NCBI GenBank assembly: GCA_964019335.1
Contig: OZ025675.1
Span: 252,501-316,500 of the forward strand
From: Diplonema japonicum
Lineage: Eukaryota > Euglenozoa > Diplonemea > Diplonemida > Diplonemidae
DNA: 64,000 nucleotides
Reading direction: 5' to 3'
In this document: one piece after another, positions 30,601 through 40,191 of the stretch
Numbering within the stretch: position 1 is the first letter of the stretch
How the letters are laid out: every line of letters starts with the position of its first letter
Position numbers and translations under genes: made by a program
The notes under the pieces: model-generated
Databases searched by the model: none
What the model saw: only the letters and a program-made list of their open reading frames with translations
What the model was told of the DNA's origin: nothing

Positions 30601-31085
30601 CATCAGACCCACCTCGCATCTCGGAAGCTGCGGGAGCTTCGCTAACACCTTTATAGCATTCGCCCAAGTCCTCAGCAGCTGCTCCGGCATGTTGCTTGCT
30701 AGTCCCCTGTCGAGCAAATCTTGGACTCCCGCAAGGATGTGCGAGACTTTCCGCTTCACCTCGGCGATGCACTTCTGCCAGCCCACTGCCGCACCTGTCG
30801 CCTCAACCACAGATTTCGCCGACAGGCACTTCTCCTTTGGTTGTCGCGCCACGCTTCTCCCGACGTAGGCCCTCCGTCTCACCGCTGGCAGGTCCCCGAT
30901 GCAGCATTCCTCCGAAACGCACGCTAACGTACTATACGCATCGTCAATGTCGCCGTCGCCCAGCTTCTGCGCAAATCCCCCGACCTGTAGCAGCTCAGCA
31001 ACTCGGTCACCATCAGCAGCTTCCATCGGCAACTCCCTCGGGACGAAGTATTTCCTCGTCATGCACTTGAGGGCCGGGATCCGGA
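27688..31085 (-). mobile_element. Non-LTR retrotransposon, family B, 5'-truncated
   Basis: The element has a long RT ORF on the minus strand and a 3' terminus CTGAAATTTTATCGAG followed by T's. The 5' junction is near 31085, inside an A run (plus). A paralogous block at 50690-50760 carries the same flanks (gggggaagct ... cacgttttcc) with no element. Truncation falls just before the RT, so the endonuclease domain is missing. The insertion target was evidently an A/T run. Confidence 0.85.
27748..31062 (-). CDS. Reverse transcriptase ORF of LINE family B (endonuclease lost)
   Basis: 1104 aa. The start MTRKYFVPRE aligns with KRYMIPREI in the 57591 ORF, which lies just after that protein's APE endonuclease, so this ORF begins where the EN-RT linker would be. 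RT motifs: ALDFVKCFD (about 419), GILQGCPIS with NALV (B motif), SYADDVYL (about 513); the catalytic Asp residues are present. The C-terminus has a zinc-finger-like CDVCDH...HALWEC (about 833) and a conserved basic tail (RSAFPANAKSR, HTLRHLGG, YDRRPLFSS). The RT could be active but lacks its own nicking enzyme, and the copy probably has no promoter. No frameshift is seen in 1104 codons, which implies a young insertion. Confidence 0.9.
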   Translation of the reverse strand: MTRKYFVPRELPMEAADGDRVAELLQVGGFAQKLGDGDIDDAYSTLACVSEECCIGDLPAVRRRAYVGRSVARQPKEKCLSAKSVVEATGAAVGWQKCIAEVKRKVSHILAGVQDLLDRGLASNMPEQLLRTWANAIKVLAKLPQLPRCEVGLMKDNFETIIIKLQRLDDDLSALARVIAKDARVERERKYEERINTHFKEERKRVTAFVKGTTASATQAVEGDGVLTADLEEMDKMMHKEWDPIFQLYGGDRGEPQYNAFRTRYREYIVSQKMELRPLTGEDLRAVLAKKSTRTAPGVDGWRMAELRAMPVVLLDAWAELFNAVETTGKWPKALLTALVTLIPKGGERTPLNHRPITVTSAVYRLWACARLRDITLWQEKWIDDSQHGFRPKRGTDSILMELSTQLEEALLTGTPLNGIALDFVKCFDRVPQQIAFGLMQDLGLHERILTPLKAMYANLKRRFRFPTGVGSEFRVTNGILQGCPISVIMVNALVSVMVKCVMTEVPGAWSLSYADDVYLLARLAEVLTRATNKVIEFGDRTEMRLNGKKSQGFSTKNEIGPSLVCTGSSFKVAGEIKSLGVNLSMDGNHRLDKLDAAEGRLTRLGALPLGFENKSTMLTSTVLPSCLYGATYAAPSDDQLKKMCTAAVVSLWGPQFGMRNPVSVLSVLLPGHTAHPLSKVIYGTINSLVRESLASPRLRQRVGEIIGLYQDRDDDEVMGPIGVLRNRWLPFLGKGWSFVADLHGDTAVAHKVRQAIRPAVAKRLIEKRSTFVGMEAGACPSTNYWWKKLQARRPLVSFRLRRIISGAVFTTHPRVWGRKLDGPGVENPALACDVCDHRSQTTTSMTEHALWECEPARSVLESEQYAEVKREGLPAATALHGIVPRGADKAGKERARMVQQYLLKVVTVRDARAAEKSKRVLTSNPWDEVTTGRQHDVPTEALLKANGASGAVLTFHLKNVLKWLRGLRWYDGKKKTSVTTMELAIDYEQTTRRSLIGPLDDQDLLTEKAARMRYILGRIQKCSARCGRSAFPANAKSRVHTLRHLGGPTAHGYDRRPLFSSSQTPPYLARLQAVFLAQMPSISSRQTATAGTRQQPQNGDRLV

Positions 31086-31500
31086 AGGAAAAAAAAAAAA
31101 AGCACGTTTTCCCATTGTGTTCCCATTTTCCTTTTTTTTTTCTTCTTTCTTTCTTCTCTTTTTTTGGCTAGAAGAAGAAGAAGAAGACGAAGAGAGTGAT
31201 AATAAAAAAAGAAGAAGGAAGAAAAAAAAGAGAAAGAAATAAAAAAAAATCTTAAAAAAAATTACATTTGAGGGGCATCATTTGACGACTACCATCACTA
31301 CACACCCTTCCGTATCTGCCTGCCGTGTCTTCAAGTACTACAAAGTAATATAAAAAAAACACAGGCAATTGAAAAGAACGGGAACCATGCAATGAAATTG
31401 GTATGTGTTCTGTCCGTGTGCCCTCATCTGAGAATATTCCCTTTTTCTCCCATAAAAGAAAAAAAAGAAACAAATGGGGAAGGGGGACTGTATATTTGAT
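31086..31500. repeat. Duplicated spacer on the 5' side of the family B LINE
   Basis: It matches 50745-51440 in order: cacgttttcc, attgtgttcccattttcc, then gaggggcatcatttgacgac, cacacccttccgtatctgcc and cttcaagtactacaaagtaa. The second copy carries an extra SINE D and a GAA microsatellite. No gene. Confidence 0.8.
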
Positions 31501-32713
31501 GAAACTTATAGTGATTCATAGAAGTATAAAAAAAAGGGAGTTGAAGGGACCTGTATTCCATAATGGTTGGTTCCGTGTTAGTTAAGAAAAAAAAAAAAAA
31601 AACAAAAAAAGAAAGCACCCGCAATCCTGTGATCATTAGGTAACCTTTTCTTTTTGCTACCGCCTTATTTTGAAGCCGTTTAAGAATGAATCGCGTTTCC
31701 CTGAAGATTTAAAAAAAAAAAAAAAAAAACTTAGCTTTTCGGTTCATCAGCGTCTTATCGTTCTTCGACGGACGATGTTGGCTTGTTTGTCATGATTTTC
31801 TTTTTTGCCTAATGGTCAAATGTGTTTACTTTTTTTTTTCCTTTCCTTTTTTCAATTGTGTCAAAAGAGAAAGGAGTAACAGCATGTGGCTGTTAGAATG
31901 GTACAATGAAAACTTTGAAACTTAAGACCTTTCTGCTTGACACGAAGTTGTGACAAAAAAAAAAGAATAGCGAAATATAGGACTTAAGGTTGGCTCACCC
32001 CCATTTTTTTTTTTTCTCTTTTCTTTTTGACCTTAGGAAAAAAAGAAACACTCTCGTGAACAAACTTGCAAATAAAAAAGAAAAAGAAAAAAAACAGGCC
32101 AAAAAAAAAAAAAAAAAAAGGAAGAAGAACTGTAAGAATCTTTCATAAGGCTATGGCAGACAAATGTGTAACAAATCAATGTTGGTGAGCAAAGGGGGTG
32201 GGGAAGGGGGCGTGTGTAATCTGTAGAATGCAATGCAGAAACAGAATAAGGTTTCGGAGCCCTTGCATCGTGCTTTATGGCCAAGGGAAGTGAGGTTCTG
32301 CAAGACCATGCCATGTGTTCACCTTATCAACGTGCCGACTGAGGATAGAAATCTGGAGAGGTTTACAAACCCCGCAACACGTTGTCCGTTTTTGTTTAAA
32401 CAAGTCAAAAGACTCGTTCTTGCAAAAAAAAAAAAAAAAAAAAAAAAAAATGGGGATCGAGCTACTCATATTTCACATGCAAATAATGACCACGAATCCT
32501 CTGCTTGCATACATTTCTATTTCAGGAGGGGAGGGGATGGGGTAAAAGGATCAAAAAAAAAAAAAAAAAGATGGGTTACTAGGAGTATGCAAAACTATGT
32601 TGGTCAAGGGCAACAAGTTTGAGCACAGTGCGCACGAGGTACTAATTGCCCAAAGCGACAGCAAAGGAAGGGGAAAAAAAGGGGGGGGAGGGCAACATAG
32701 AAAATCACTCCAT
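31501..32713. other. AT-rich spacer, repeat P copy, no gene
   Basis: Homopolymers throughout. Repeat P lies at about 32365-32425 (tgtttaaacaagtcaaaaga, ctcgttcttgcaaaa). I see no supported coding region or RNA. Confidence 0.5.
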
Positions 32714-34519
32714 TTAGTACACCTGTCGCCTCCTCACCACAGGTGCCCTCCTTGTGATCACGTCTGATAGATATGATGCTGCAGGCTCGTTTGTGTAGCT
32801 TGTAAGAAGTAAAAGCGCTTCATCCAGTCTGTCTTCTTCTTTCTCTTGCAGGTACATTTTCGCTGCCTCGTTGTACTTCACCCAGTACTTCGCCCGAGAC
32901 GCGTCCAGTGCGTACATCCACTCCTGGTCCACTGCTGAAAAGCTTTGCTTTTGTGGCAAGAGAGGGGGCGCCTTCGAAGTTATCTCTAAACTGGGCGAGA
33001 TAGGTGATGTTAAAAAGTTCTCTTCCCCCAGTGCCTCCCACAGGATTGCTTCCTTTTCCTGTTCGTGCTTCATAAGGGTGACCGCCTTGAGGACAATGCG
33101 CATCTCCTGTGTGACAGAGGCATCGATGTAAGCTGTTGTGTTGCACACAACCCCAATGCCCCACTCCGCACCGAGCCTCTCGTACACAGATGTCAGTACT
33201 GCTTCTTGTCCCATGATGCTGAACCGCTTCACCTCGTTGTTCCCAAGGTCACCCACCAGAACCTTCCCACTGCACACGGCCACGTTCACTTCCATGTTTT
33301 GGTCTACTCTCTCGAATCTCAGTGTGGTGGCTGTCTTCACCGCCGCCACTGCGTGTTGGATGCATTTCCTTGCCGCGTTGAACGAGGCGTGCACGTGGTC
33401 CCCGACGAACAGGTCCAGCATCCCCTTCTGTGCACGAACAGCGTGCAGTGCGAACCCGATCACCTTCGCGTGGAGGCGGCTGAACTCGGCAGCGTCTACC
33501 TCAGCAGCTTTGATCGAGTTCCCCATGTTCATCACCAGCATCGTCGCCCTTGTGGGTGTCAGCGAGCTCAGTGTCACAGGGGTGTCGGATAGAACAGACG
33601 AACGACCTGTCTGCGAAAGTTCCGAGCGTGCGTGTGATTGTGAGCTCTCACCCTCGTCGCCAGAGCTGCTAGAACTGTCTCCGCCGCGAAGACAGGACTG
33701 GGGGAGGTAAGGTTTATACGACCGGAGGTTCACAAGAATGGTGTGAAGCGCTTCGTGCAGCTTGTCGGGGAGGTTATCGCGTGACCTTTCGAGTGTCACG
33801 CTGGCCTCTTCAAGCTTGAACCCTGCAAGGAAGGAGGCCACGTCGCGTGCTGCAAGAACACCCAGTTCCAACTTCTGTTTTTCAGCGAGAACCTCATCAG
33901 CGAAACCCCTTGTGAAGTAGAAGTCAAGGAGGAAGATAGACACCATGTTGAAACAGGTGAAAAATGCAATGCTATTGTCCCGCTTGCAAGGAAGGGTGGT
34001 GCATGTGCACGTGCGTTCAAAACGGTATGCGTTGTCGCCGTTGAAATTTTTATCACCGATGTCGAGGAGGCCGAAGCGGGTGGCGTCCTCAACACTGGTG
34101 AGGAGGAGCCAGAGGCAGAGGGTGGTGACGACAACGATGGAGGACCTTGACCTTGTCCTGCACACGAGGAGAACATCAACGATGATGACGGTGAGGGGCC
34201 ACATCCTGGGCAGCATGGCACCCATGTTGTGGAAGTCCAGCATGATAACGGCGGCAAGCTCCACGTACATAACAAGCTCTATGAAGGTGTCGGAGGGCTT
34301 CTTGTTCACAAACAGCCACACCAAGGCAAGCAAACTTGCTATCACTGCCGTGTATGAGGCAATCTGTGATGTAGTGTGCTCAGTCGATATGACCCCTCCG
34401 ATTCCCATGGCCATAACAGCAACGAAGAACCACATTAGCACCGGCTTGCGCCTCGCCATCACCTCATCGTCGTCGGGGAGGGCGAGCTTGCTGACAAGCC
34501 AGTTGTGCAGCGACCACAT
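32714..34519 (-). CDS. Six-TM receptor with degenerate cyclase domain, paralog 5
   Basis: 601 aa, ATG at 34519 (MWSLHNWLVSKLALPDDDE). Six TM segments in the first ~215 residues and a CTCTTLPCKR loop. The linker differs locally from the paralogs (ASVTLERSRDNLPDK instead of ADAHLDLSKEDLPEK) before the common SYKPYLPQSCL. The hinge is Ser-rich (GGDSSSSSGDEGESSQSH). The cyclase-like domain has LVMNM and GDHVHASF, with the variant EVKRFSIMGQEAVL shared only with the 40192 gene. The C-terminal EWMYALDASRAKYW helix pair is present and the end is VVRRRQVY. The 5' leader (gattcggagaaaattgaag) is shared with the 36424 gene. Confidence 0.9.
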   Translation of the reverse strand: MWSLHNWLVSKLALPDDDEVMARRKPVLMWFFVAVMAMGIGGVISTEHTTSQIASYTAVIASLLALVWLFVNKKPSDTFIELVMYVELAAVIMLDFHNMGAMLPRMWPLTVIIVDVLLVCRTRSRSSIVVVTTLCLWLLLTSVEDATRFGLLDIGDKNFNGDNAYRFERTCTCTTLPCKRDNSIAFFTCFNMVSIFLLDFYFTRGFADEVLAEKQKLELGVLAARDVASFLAGFKLEEASVTLERSRDNLPDKLHEALHTILVNLRSYKPYLPQSCLRGGDSSSSSGDEGESSQSHARSELSQTGRSSVLSDTPVTLSSLTPTRATMLVMNMGNSIKAAEVDAAEFSRLHAKVIGFALHAVRAQKGMLDLFVGDHVHASFNAARKCIQHAVAAVKTATTLRFERVDQNMEVNVAVCSGKVLVGDLGNNEVKRFSIMGQEAVLTSVYERLGAEWGIGVVCNTTAYIDASVTQEMRIVLKAVTLMKHEQEKEAILWEALGEENFLTSPISPSLEITSKAPPLLPQKQSFSAVDQEWMYALDASRAKYWVKYNEAAKMYLQEKEEDRLDEALLLLTSYTNEPAASYLSDVITRRAPVVRRRQVY

Positions 34520-36423
34520 TCTTTTTTCCTTTTTTCTTCAATTTTCTCCGAATCTTTTTACGGGCTTTTTTTGGGGGGGGGGGAGGTGTAATAAAAAAAG
34601 AATAGCAGAATAGGAGCGAACGGTGTTTTTAATAATTAAAAAACACCAAAAAAAAAAAAAAAGAATTAGTACTGTATGTTTCACGAGCATTAAAAGATGC
34701 GGGTAACCTTTGTTGCTCGGCACTAGATTGCATAGAGTCTCTCCAGATTAAAATGTCAACACCTTTTTTTTTTGTCAGTTCGAAAATCTTTTGTTTTGAT
34801 TACTTGAGCAAAAAAAAATATGGTGTACCTGTTTTGCCATGAGGGTGGCAGGCTTTGCAACGTTTCTATCTCTTAGAAATTTAACTGACTCTAACAGCTC
34901 CAAGTAAGTACATTGGGTGGAGGGTGTCTACAGTCAAGCGGCACATTGTAGTGAGTTTTTAACCTGTTTAGAAAGGTCTATTTGTGCCTGGGTGACAGTT
35001 GCTCGCCTGCCAAGGTGTGCCTTTATTCTTGTCCCAGCCGACGAGCATACTTTTTCCCCTGAAATGACTCGCTTAAGGGGAGGTGTCGTTACGCACCTAG
35101 ACCCGGCCAAAGGTCTTGCTGCCCCATTTAAATAAAAATATCAGGTGGTGGGAAGGGTGCGCCCCCACCGGCTTCCTTTTTGACATAAATTACCGAGTTT
35201 TCTTTTTTGTTTTTTTTGTCTTGTACTACATAAATACTTGCAACAAAAAAAAAAGAGGGAAAAAAAAGGGGAAAAAAAAAAGGTAGTCACGATTTTATGT
35301 GATCACAGCAACCACCCTTTGTAAAACTTCGCCTGAAGCTTTCCAATTCCCTGTGGTCCCGTAGAAAGTAAAAGTGGAGAGGTAAAGAAAGCTTGGAAAT
35401 TGAAATAGGGAGAGGTAAAGAAAGCTTTTTGAAACAGGGAGAGGGGGGCCCCCGAAGAAATTGGAGAGTAGGGAGTTGGGAGGAAGAAAATAGCTATAGG
35501 TATTTGAAACAAAATTATGGCCATTGATTCACTCGAGGATTGTGGTTTTTTTGACCGAGGGCTCGGAGGTCTAAAAAAGCGGTCCGAGAGCGATGTGGCA
35601 CAAAGTAAGTTAGAGAAATATTATCTGATAATTCGGATTGAGTCACTCCGAGAGATCGAGAAAGTGGGGACAAAAACCCAAAACCTAATTATGAGCTATC
35701 AGCTGTGCAGTGGACTAGCACTTTCCCCTTGCGAGTGAAGAAACTTCCGAACTATCAGATAAAAAGTATATATATATGAGTTAAAAGGAAGTCATAGTAA
35801 GATGTTTCCTGTTCTCCTCCTCCACCTATCTCCTTTTAGCAGCAGTCTTTTTAAAAAGAATACTGTAAAACAATTAATTCTGGAGCTCTTGTGGGACCAG
35901 GAGTTTGATGAGGCCGAGGCCAAAAAGCGCACTGCCAAGGCTGCTACGAAGCCAAACCTGTTGCAAGTTGGCTGTGGCCCTCCTTCTTCCCCTTTTTTTA
36001 CTTTTATTTTCGTCATTTCTTCAAAGCTGAGGGCAGGATGACCGGAAAGCTTTTACTTCCGGTAATTTATTGTTTTACAGTATATTCAAAAAAAGTGTAG
36101 AACTAAACTAAATATGATCCCTGCGCCTTTTGAATGCATTTCTAGCTCAACTCCTCAACACGATGCACACCTAAATTCTGACAGCGAATTGAACAATTTT
36201 AAAACACTCATGCAAATCGAAACAACAGGGAGATGACCAGAGGCCGTGAAAACGGCATGATCACTCCTGGTTGTGCCTTATGGCGCGAAACGTGACCATC
36301 ACCGTGAACGTTTTCCTCTCTTACGACAAGTGAAGCAGTACAAGGTATACAGCGAAGTGTTTTGACAGCGTACCCCAGCAGCTGATGTAGGGCTCATCAG
36401 ATCGCACGGATAGGTTCTCCAGT
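34520..36423. repeat. Repeat-rich spacer (Q, S fragment on plus strand, family C scrap)
   Basis: Repeat Q at about 34915-35130 (gtgtgcctttattcttgtcc, aatgactcgcttaaggggag, cggccaaaggtcttgctgcc) recurs at 43740-44000. A SINE S 3' end lies in the opposite (plus) orientation at about 35145-35200 (gcgcccccaccggcttcctt). Bases 35300-35440 repeat 2045-2180 and contain a short internal duplication (gagaggtaaagaaagctt). A LINE C 3' scrap is at 35778-35850. The remainder is unrecognised and I see no gene. Confidence 0.6.
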
Positions 36424-38175
36424 TCAGTACACCTGTTGTTGCCGCACCACAGGTACCTTCTTCGCTATCAGCTCTGATAGTGCAGCTGCCACAGGCTCCG
36501 TTTTGTAGCTTGTCAGTAAGAAAAGCGATTCATCATAGCCATGTCCTTGCAGGTACAGCTTCGCTGCCTCGTTGTACTTCACCCAGTACTTCGCCCGAGA
36601 CTCGTCCAGTGCGTACATCCACTCCTGGTCCGCAGATACATCCCGTCTTCGTGCTGCTGTCCACAGGTCGCTTTCAATGGTACTTTCGTCGTCCAGTACC
36701 TCCCATAGGACTTCTTTGTGCTGATGGTTGTGTTTAATAAAGGTGACCGCCTTGAGGACAATGCGCATTTCTTGCATGACAGAGGCGTCCATGTAGGCAG
36801 CAGTGTTGCACACAACCCCAATGCCCCACTCCGCACCGAGCCTCTCGTACACAGATGTTAAAACCGCCGTGTTCCCCATGATGCTGAACCGCCTCACCTC
36901 GTTGTTCCCAAGGTCACCCACCAGAACCTTCCCACTGCACACGGCCACGTTCACTTCGACTCCCTTCTCGTGTTTTAGTACGGTTGCTGTCTTCACCGCC
37001 GCCACTGCGTGTTGGACGCATTTCCTTGCCGCGTTGAACGAGGCGTGCACGTGGTCCCCGACGAACAGGTCCAGCATCCCCTTCTGTGCACGAACAGCGT
37101 GCAGTGCGAACCCGATCACCTTCGCGTGGAGGCGGCTGAACTCAACAGGTTCCGCCTCCGCCAGTTCCAAGGAGTTCTTCATGTTCATCACCAGCATCGT
37201 CGCCCTTGTGGGTGTCAGAACATGAAGTGCCGGTGCCTCGCCAGACACAGAAGATGACGTGAGTTCTGTGTGCGACTCCGACTGTGTGTGTGACTGGGCA
37301 ACGTCGCCCCCTTCGTCGGAGCTACTAGAGTCGGTACCCCCTTGAAGACAGGACTGCGGGAGGTAAGGTTTATACGACCGGAGGTTCACAAGAATGGTGT
37401 GAAGCGCTTCGTGAAGTCTTTCAGGGAGGTCTTCCTTCGAAAGGTCGAGGTGGGCGTCTGCCTCTTCAAGCTTGAACCCTGCAAGGAAGGAGGCCACGTC
37501 GCGTGCTGCAAGAACACCCAGTTCCAACTTCCGTTTTTCAGCGAGAACCTCGTTGGCGAAGCCTCTTGTGAAGTAGAAGTCGAGAAGGAAGATGGACACC
37601 ATGTTAAGGAAGGTAAGCAATACAAGCTGCGCATCCTGCTTGCAAGGAAGGGTGGTGCACGTGCAGTGGTCATCAAGTCGGGACGCATGGTCGCCGTTGA
37701 AGTCAGCATCACCGATGTCGAGGAGGCCGAAGCGGGTGGCTTCCTCTAAGCTAGTGACGACGGACCATACGGTCAGGACTATGACGACGATGATGGAGGA
37801 CCTTGACCTGATCCTGCACACGAGGAACACATCGATGACGATGACTATAAGGGGCCACAACCTGGGGATCATGGCACCCATGCTGTGGAGGTCGAGAAAC
37901 AAGATCGAAACGACGATGGCGTACCCCACAAGCTCTATGAAGGTGTCGGAGGGCTTCTTGTTCACAAACAGCCACACCAAGGCAGGTCCGCCCACAATGC
38001 CAGCAATGATGGCAGATATCTTTGCGGTAACTAAGCTCGCGGTAAATATGCTCCCACCACCCACGAAGAACGCTGCGAGAAAGAACCACAACAGAACTGT
38101 CTTTCGCTTGACCATCACCTCATCGTCGTCGGGGAGGGCGAGCTTGCTGATAAGCCAGTTGTGCAGAAACCGCAT
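36424..38175 (-). CDS. Six-TM receptor with degenerate cyclase domain, paralog 6
   Basis: 583 aa, ATG at 38175 (MRFLHNWLISKLALPDDDE). The TM region and the CTCTTLPCKQ loop are close to the 25046 gene (both have LDIGDADFNGDHASRLDDHC). The hinge GTDSSSSDEGGDVAQSHTQS is followed by the cyclase-like domain with LVMNM, GDHVHASF and GNTAVL. The C-terminal spacer VLDDESTIESDLW, and the tail GHGYDESLFLLTSYKTEP ending VVRQQQVY, are nearly identical to the 40192 gene. Predicted membrane-bound sensor. The leader upstream of the ATG shares gattcggagaaa with the 32714 gene. Confidence 0.9.
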   Translation of the reverse strand: MRFLHNWLISKLALPDDDEVMVKRKTVLLWFFLAAFFVGGGSIFTASLVTAKISAIIAGIVGGPALVWLFVNKKPSDTFIELVGYAIVVSILFLDLHSMGAMIPRLWPLIVIVIDVFLVCRIRSRSSIIVVIVLTVWSVVTSLEEATRFGLLDIGDADFNGDHASRLDDHCTCTTLPCKQDAQLVLLTFLNMVSIFLLDFYFTRGFANEVLAEKRKLELGVLAARDVASFLAGFKLEEADAHLDLSKEDLPERLHEALHTILVNLRSYKPYLPQSCLQGGTDSSSSDEGGDVAQSHTQSESHTELTSSSVSGEAPALHVLTPTRATMLVMNMKNSLELAEAEPVEFSRLHAKVIGFALHAVRAQKGMLDLFVGDHVHASFNAARKCVQHAVAAVKTATVLKHEKGVEVNVAVCSGKVLVGDLGNNEVRRFSIMGNTAVLTSVYERLGAEWGIGVVCNTAAYMDASVMQEMRIVLKAVTFIKHNHQHKEVLWEVLDDESTIESDLWTAARRRDVSADQEWMYALDESRAKYWVKYNEAAKLYLQGHGYDESLFLLTSYKTEPVAAALSELIAKKVPVVRQQQVY

Positions 38176-38343
38176 TTCTTTTCTTTTTCAATTTCTCCGA
38201 ATCTTTTTACATACGTTGTGTTAAGTGTGTAGTTAATTAATGAAGGGAGGTCTCGGAAGAACATACTAAAAACAACTTTTTAAAACATACAATAATAACG
38301 TAACGAAAGGGGGAGGGGGGGGGGGGAGAATCAAAAGGAAAAA

Positions 38344-38448
38344 AAAGTCGGTTGATTGTTGTTTGTGCACAGCCGGGGTTAACCTGTAGAAGGATAAGCC
38401 CAACAATGCTACCACTACTCTTTTTAGCAATAACAATTCATTATCAAT
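38344..38448 (-). mobile_element. tRNA-like SINE (family D) copy 2, split by a TIR element
   Basis: The sense strand has AGTAGTGGTAGCATTG (A-box-like) and ACAGGTTAACCCC (B-box-like). The head of the SINE continues on the far side of the TIR element at about 39605-39630 (attgtttttcttgtttaagc), exactly the sequence that follows in unbroken copies (50070-50100). Confidence 0.75.
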
Positions 38449-39606
38449 ATATGGTCACCTCTCCGCTATTTGTCAATGCTTTTTTCGAAAAATGCGAAAA
38501 AAACGCTTTTTTTAAATTTTCACAAAAAAGGGGCAGCATGCAACCACAGGAAGTATGAAAGAAACGTGTAAATAGTCCCGAAAACTCCGTTAAAGGGCTT
38601 GCTTTTGAGAAAAAATACAATGTGGAGGGCTGAAACTTAAAAATGAACCGAAATTCGGCTGTCACGAAAACGGGGAAAACGCAGCAAATCCCGATTTATT
38701 CACCCAGAAACGCGCAGCATTTAACCATTGACCTCTTATTCAAAAATATATTGACAATCTGCAGCCAAAGAGGGGTCCCACTGGAAGGTGCTTTTGTCTC
38801 CGTACGATCTTCGGTGGGCACTAGTGAGCCAATTTGTGTGCGTTTTTTGGCCTGTTTTTGGCCCTCCTGATTCAGGAAATAAAATCAGATTTTCTACACA
38901 GCGACACTTCTAAGTGCTTCAGAGTGCTCTTTTGGCCCAGCAAACACCATGAGGTACTTGTGGGGTGCTGTTGGGACTCTTGCAGCGTCTTTTCGGCCCA
39001 CATGCCCTAATTTACAAACGCAGTCTTCATACTCACCCCAACCATCCCACTTTCACTATTAGCCTCTATTAGGACCTAGAATAGGTACTTTGGAGGAAAA
39101 AAAAAAAAAAAAGAAATTTTTTTTTGAAAAAAAATCAATTTTTGGGTGTTTTTGACTTTTTTTGTGAGGAAAAAAAAAAAATTTTGGGCACTTTTTTTTT
39201 TGGATTTTGGACCATCCTGCTGAAAAAAATCTACTGTAGGAAACGTAGGATATAACAACACTGCTGTTAGGCAGTGCAAACACACTTGTTTGCAGCCCTC
39301 GTGTCGTTCTGTCACCACATCCTGGATGGCCCGAGGGAAGCTAGACAACAAGGTACCGGTTCTCGTGGCGTATGAACACAGTTTGCACAACTACGACATG
39401 GAATTAAAGGGAAAAGTAGTGTAAATCCCGCTTAGTTTTCGCTGGGTTCAAAGAAAGTTTAAAAAAATGACAGCACCTAGCCATGATTTTCTTATTCGAT
39501 ATTTAAATCCACTTCTGGAGCAAATCCAGGCATGGCTTTTGATCACTTAAAGAAATATGAAATTTGCTGACAGTACTTTGTGACAAATAGCGGAGAGGTG
39601 ACCATA
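38449..39606. mobile_element. 1.16-kb element with perfect ~26-bp terminal inverted repeats
   Basis: The left end tggtcacctctccgctattt and the right end aaatagcggagaggtgacca are perfect inverses. The element splits a family D SINE. Comparing caatata / tattg with the unbroken caatatattg is compatible with a TA duplication, as made by Tc1/mariner-type elements; ATAT is also possible. No transposase frame is visible inside (longest frames ~75-100 aa, low complexity), so it is non-autonomous. The interior includes runs (39100-39200) and a block resembling 51790-51830 inverted (gcagcatgcaaccacaggaa). Confidence 0.85.
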
Positions 39607-39624
39607 TTGTTTTTCTTGTTTAAG

Positions 39625-39920
39625 CAAAAAAGAATATAAGAGTTAAAGGAGGCCGGTGTTGGCGGCGCCCTGCACAAGAACCGTCTACTTGATTACAGGT
39701 AGCTTCTTCTGCGTTCCGCGTCCTTAATGCGTGCGGTGTGCGGCTCAACAGCCGGCGACCCGGGTAACCAAGATTCTGCGCTCAGTGTGCTGCCTGTTCG
39801 TCACCCTGAGCATCTGCGTTACGTTCTTCCACTCGGGCGCTACCGGTGATGACCGACGAGGAGGTCAACAGCGAACAACACATCTGATGCTTTTCTAATA
39901 TTTTCATGTTATCCCCACCA
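39625..39920 (-). mobile_element. SINE-like family S copy 4
   Basis: The plus-strand end is atataagagttaaaggaggc cggtgttggcgg; the sense head is ggtggtggggataacatg. The 3' terminus gagttaaagga is the same as that of LINE family C (11778, 24100). It abuts the family D SINE's flanking A tract. Confidence 0.8.
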
Positions 39921-40191
39921 CCTCACAAAAGAAAAGAAAAAAAAAAAAAAACAACAGGTTTCTTTTTCTCTCCTTCTTTTCTTCAGCTCCCAAGGAAGTG
40001 AAACCGATAAGTGGTCTTTTTTTAAAACGAAGATCGCATGGAAGCACCTTCCAAGGACACCTAAAGAAGGAAAAAACTACGAACGAGTCTTGACTTGTTT
40101 ACATAAACCAGAAGTCTGCCGGTATTCATGATATTTTGTTTGTTAATTGAAGAATTATGCAACATAGACTAACAGCTGTACCATCACGAGT
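39921..40191. other. Spacer without recognised features
   Basis: AT-rich, with an A run at about 39938-39952. No gene is seen. Confidence 0.4.
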
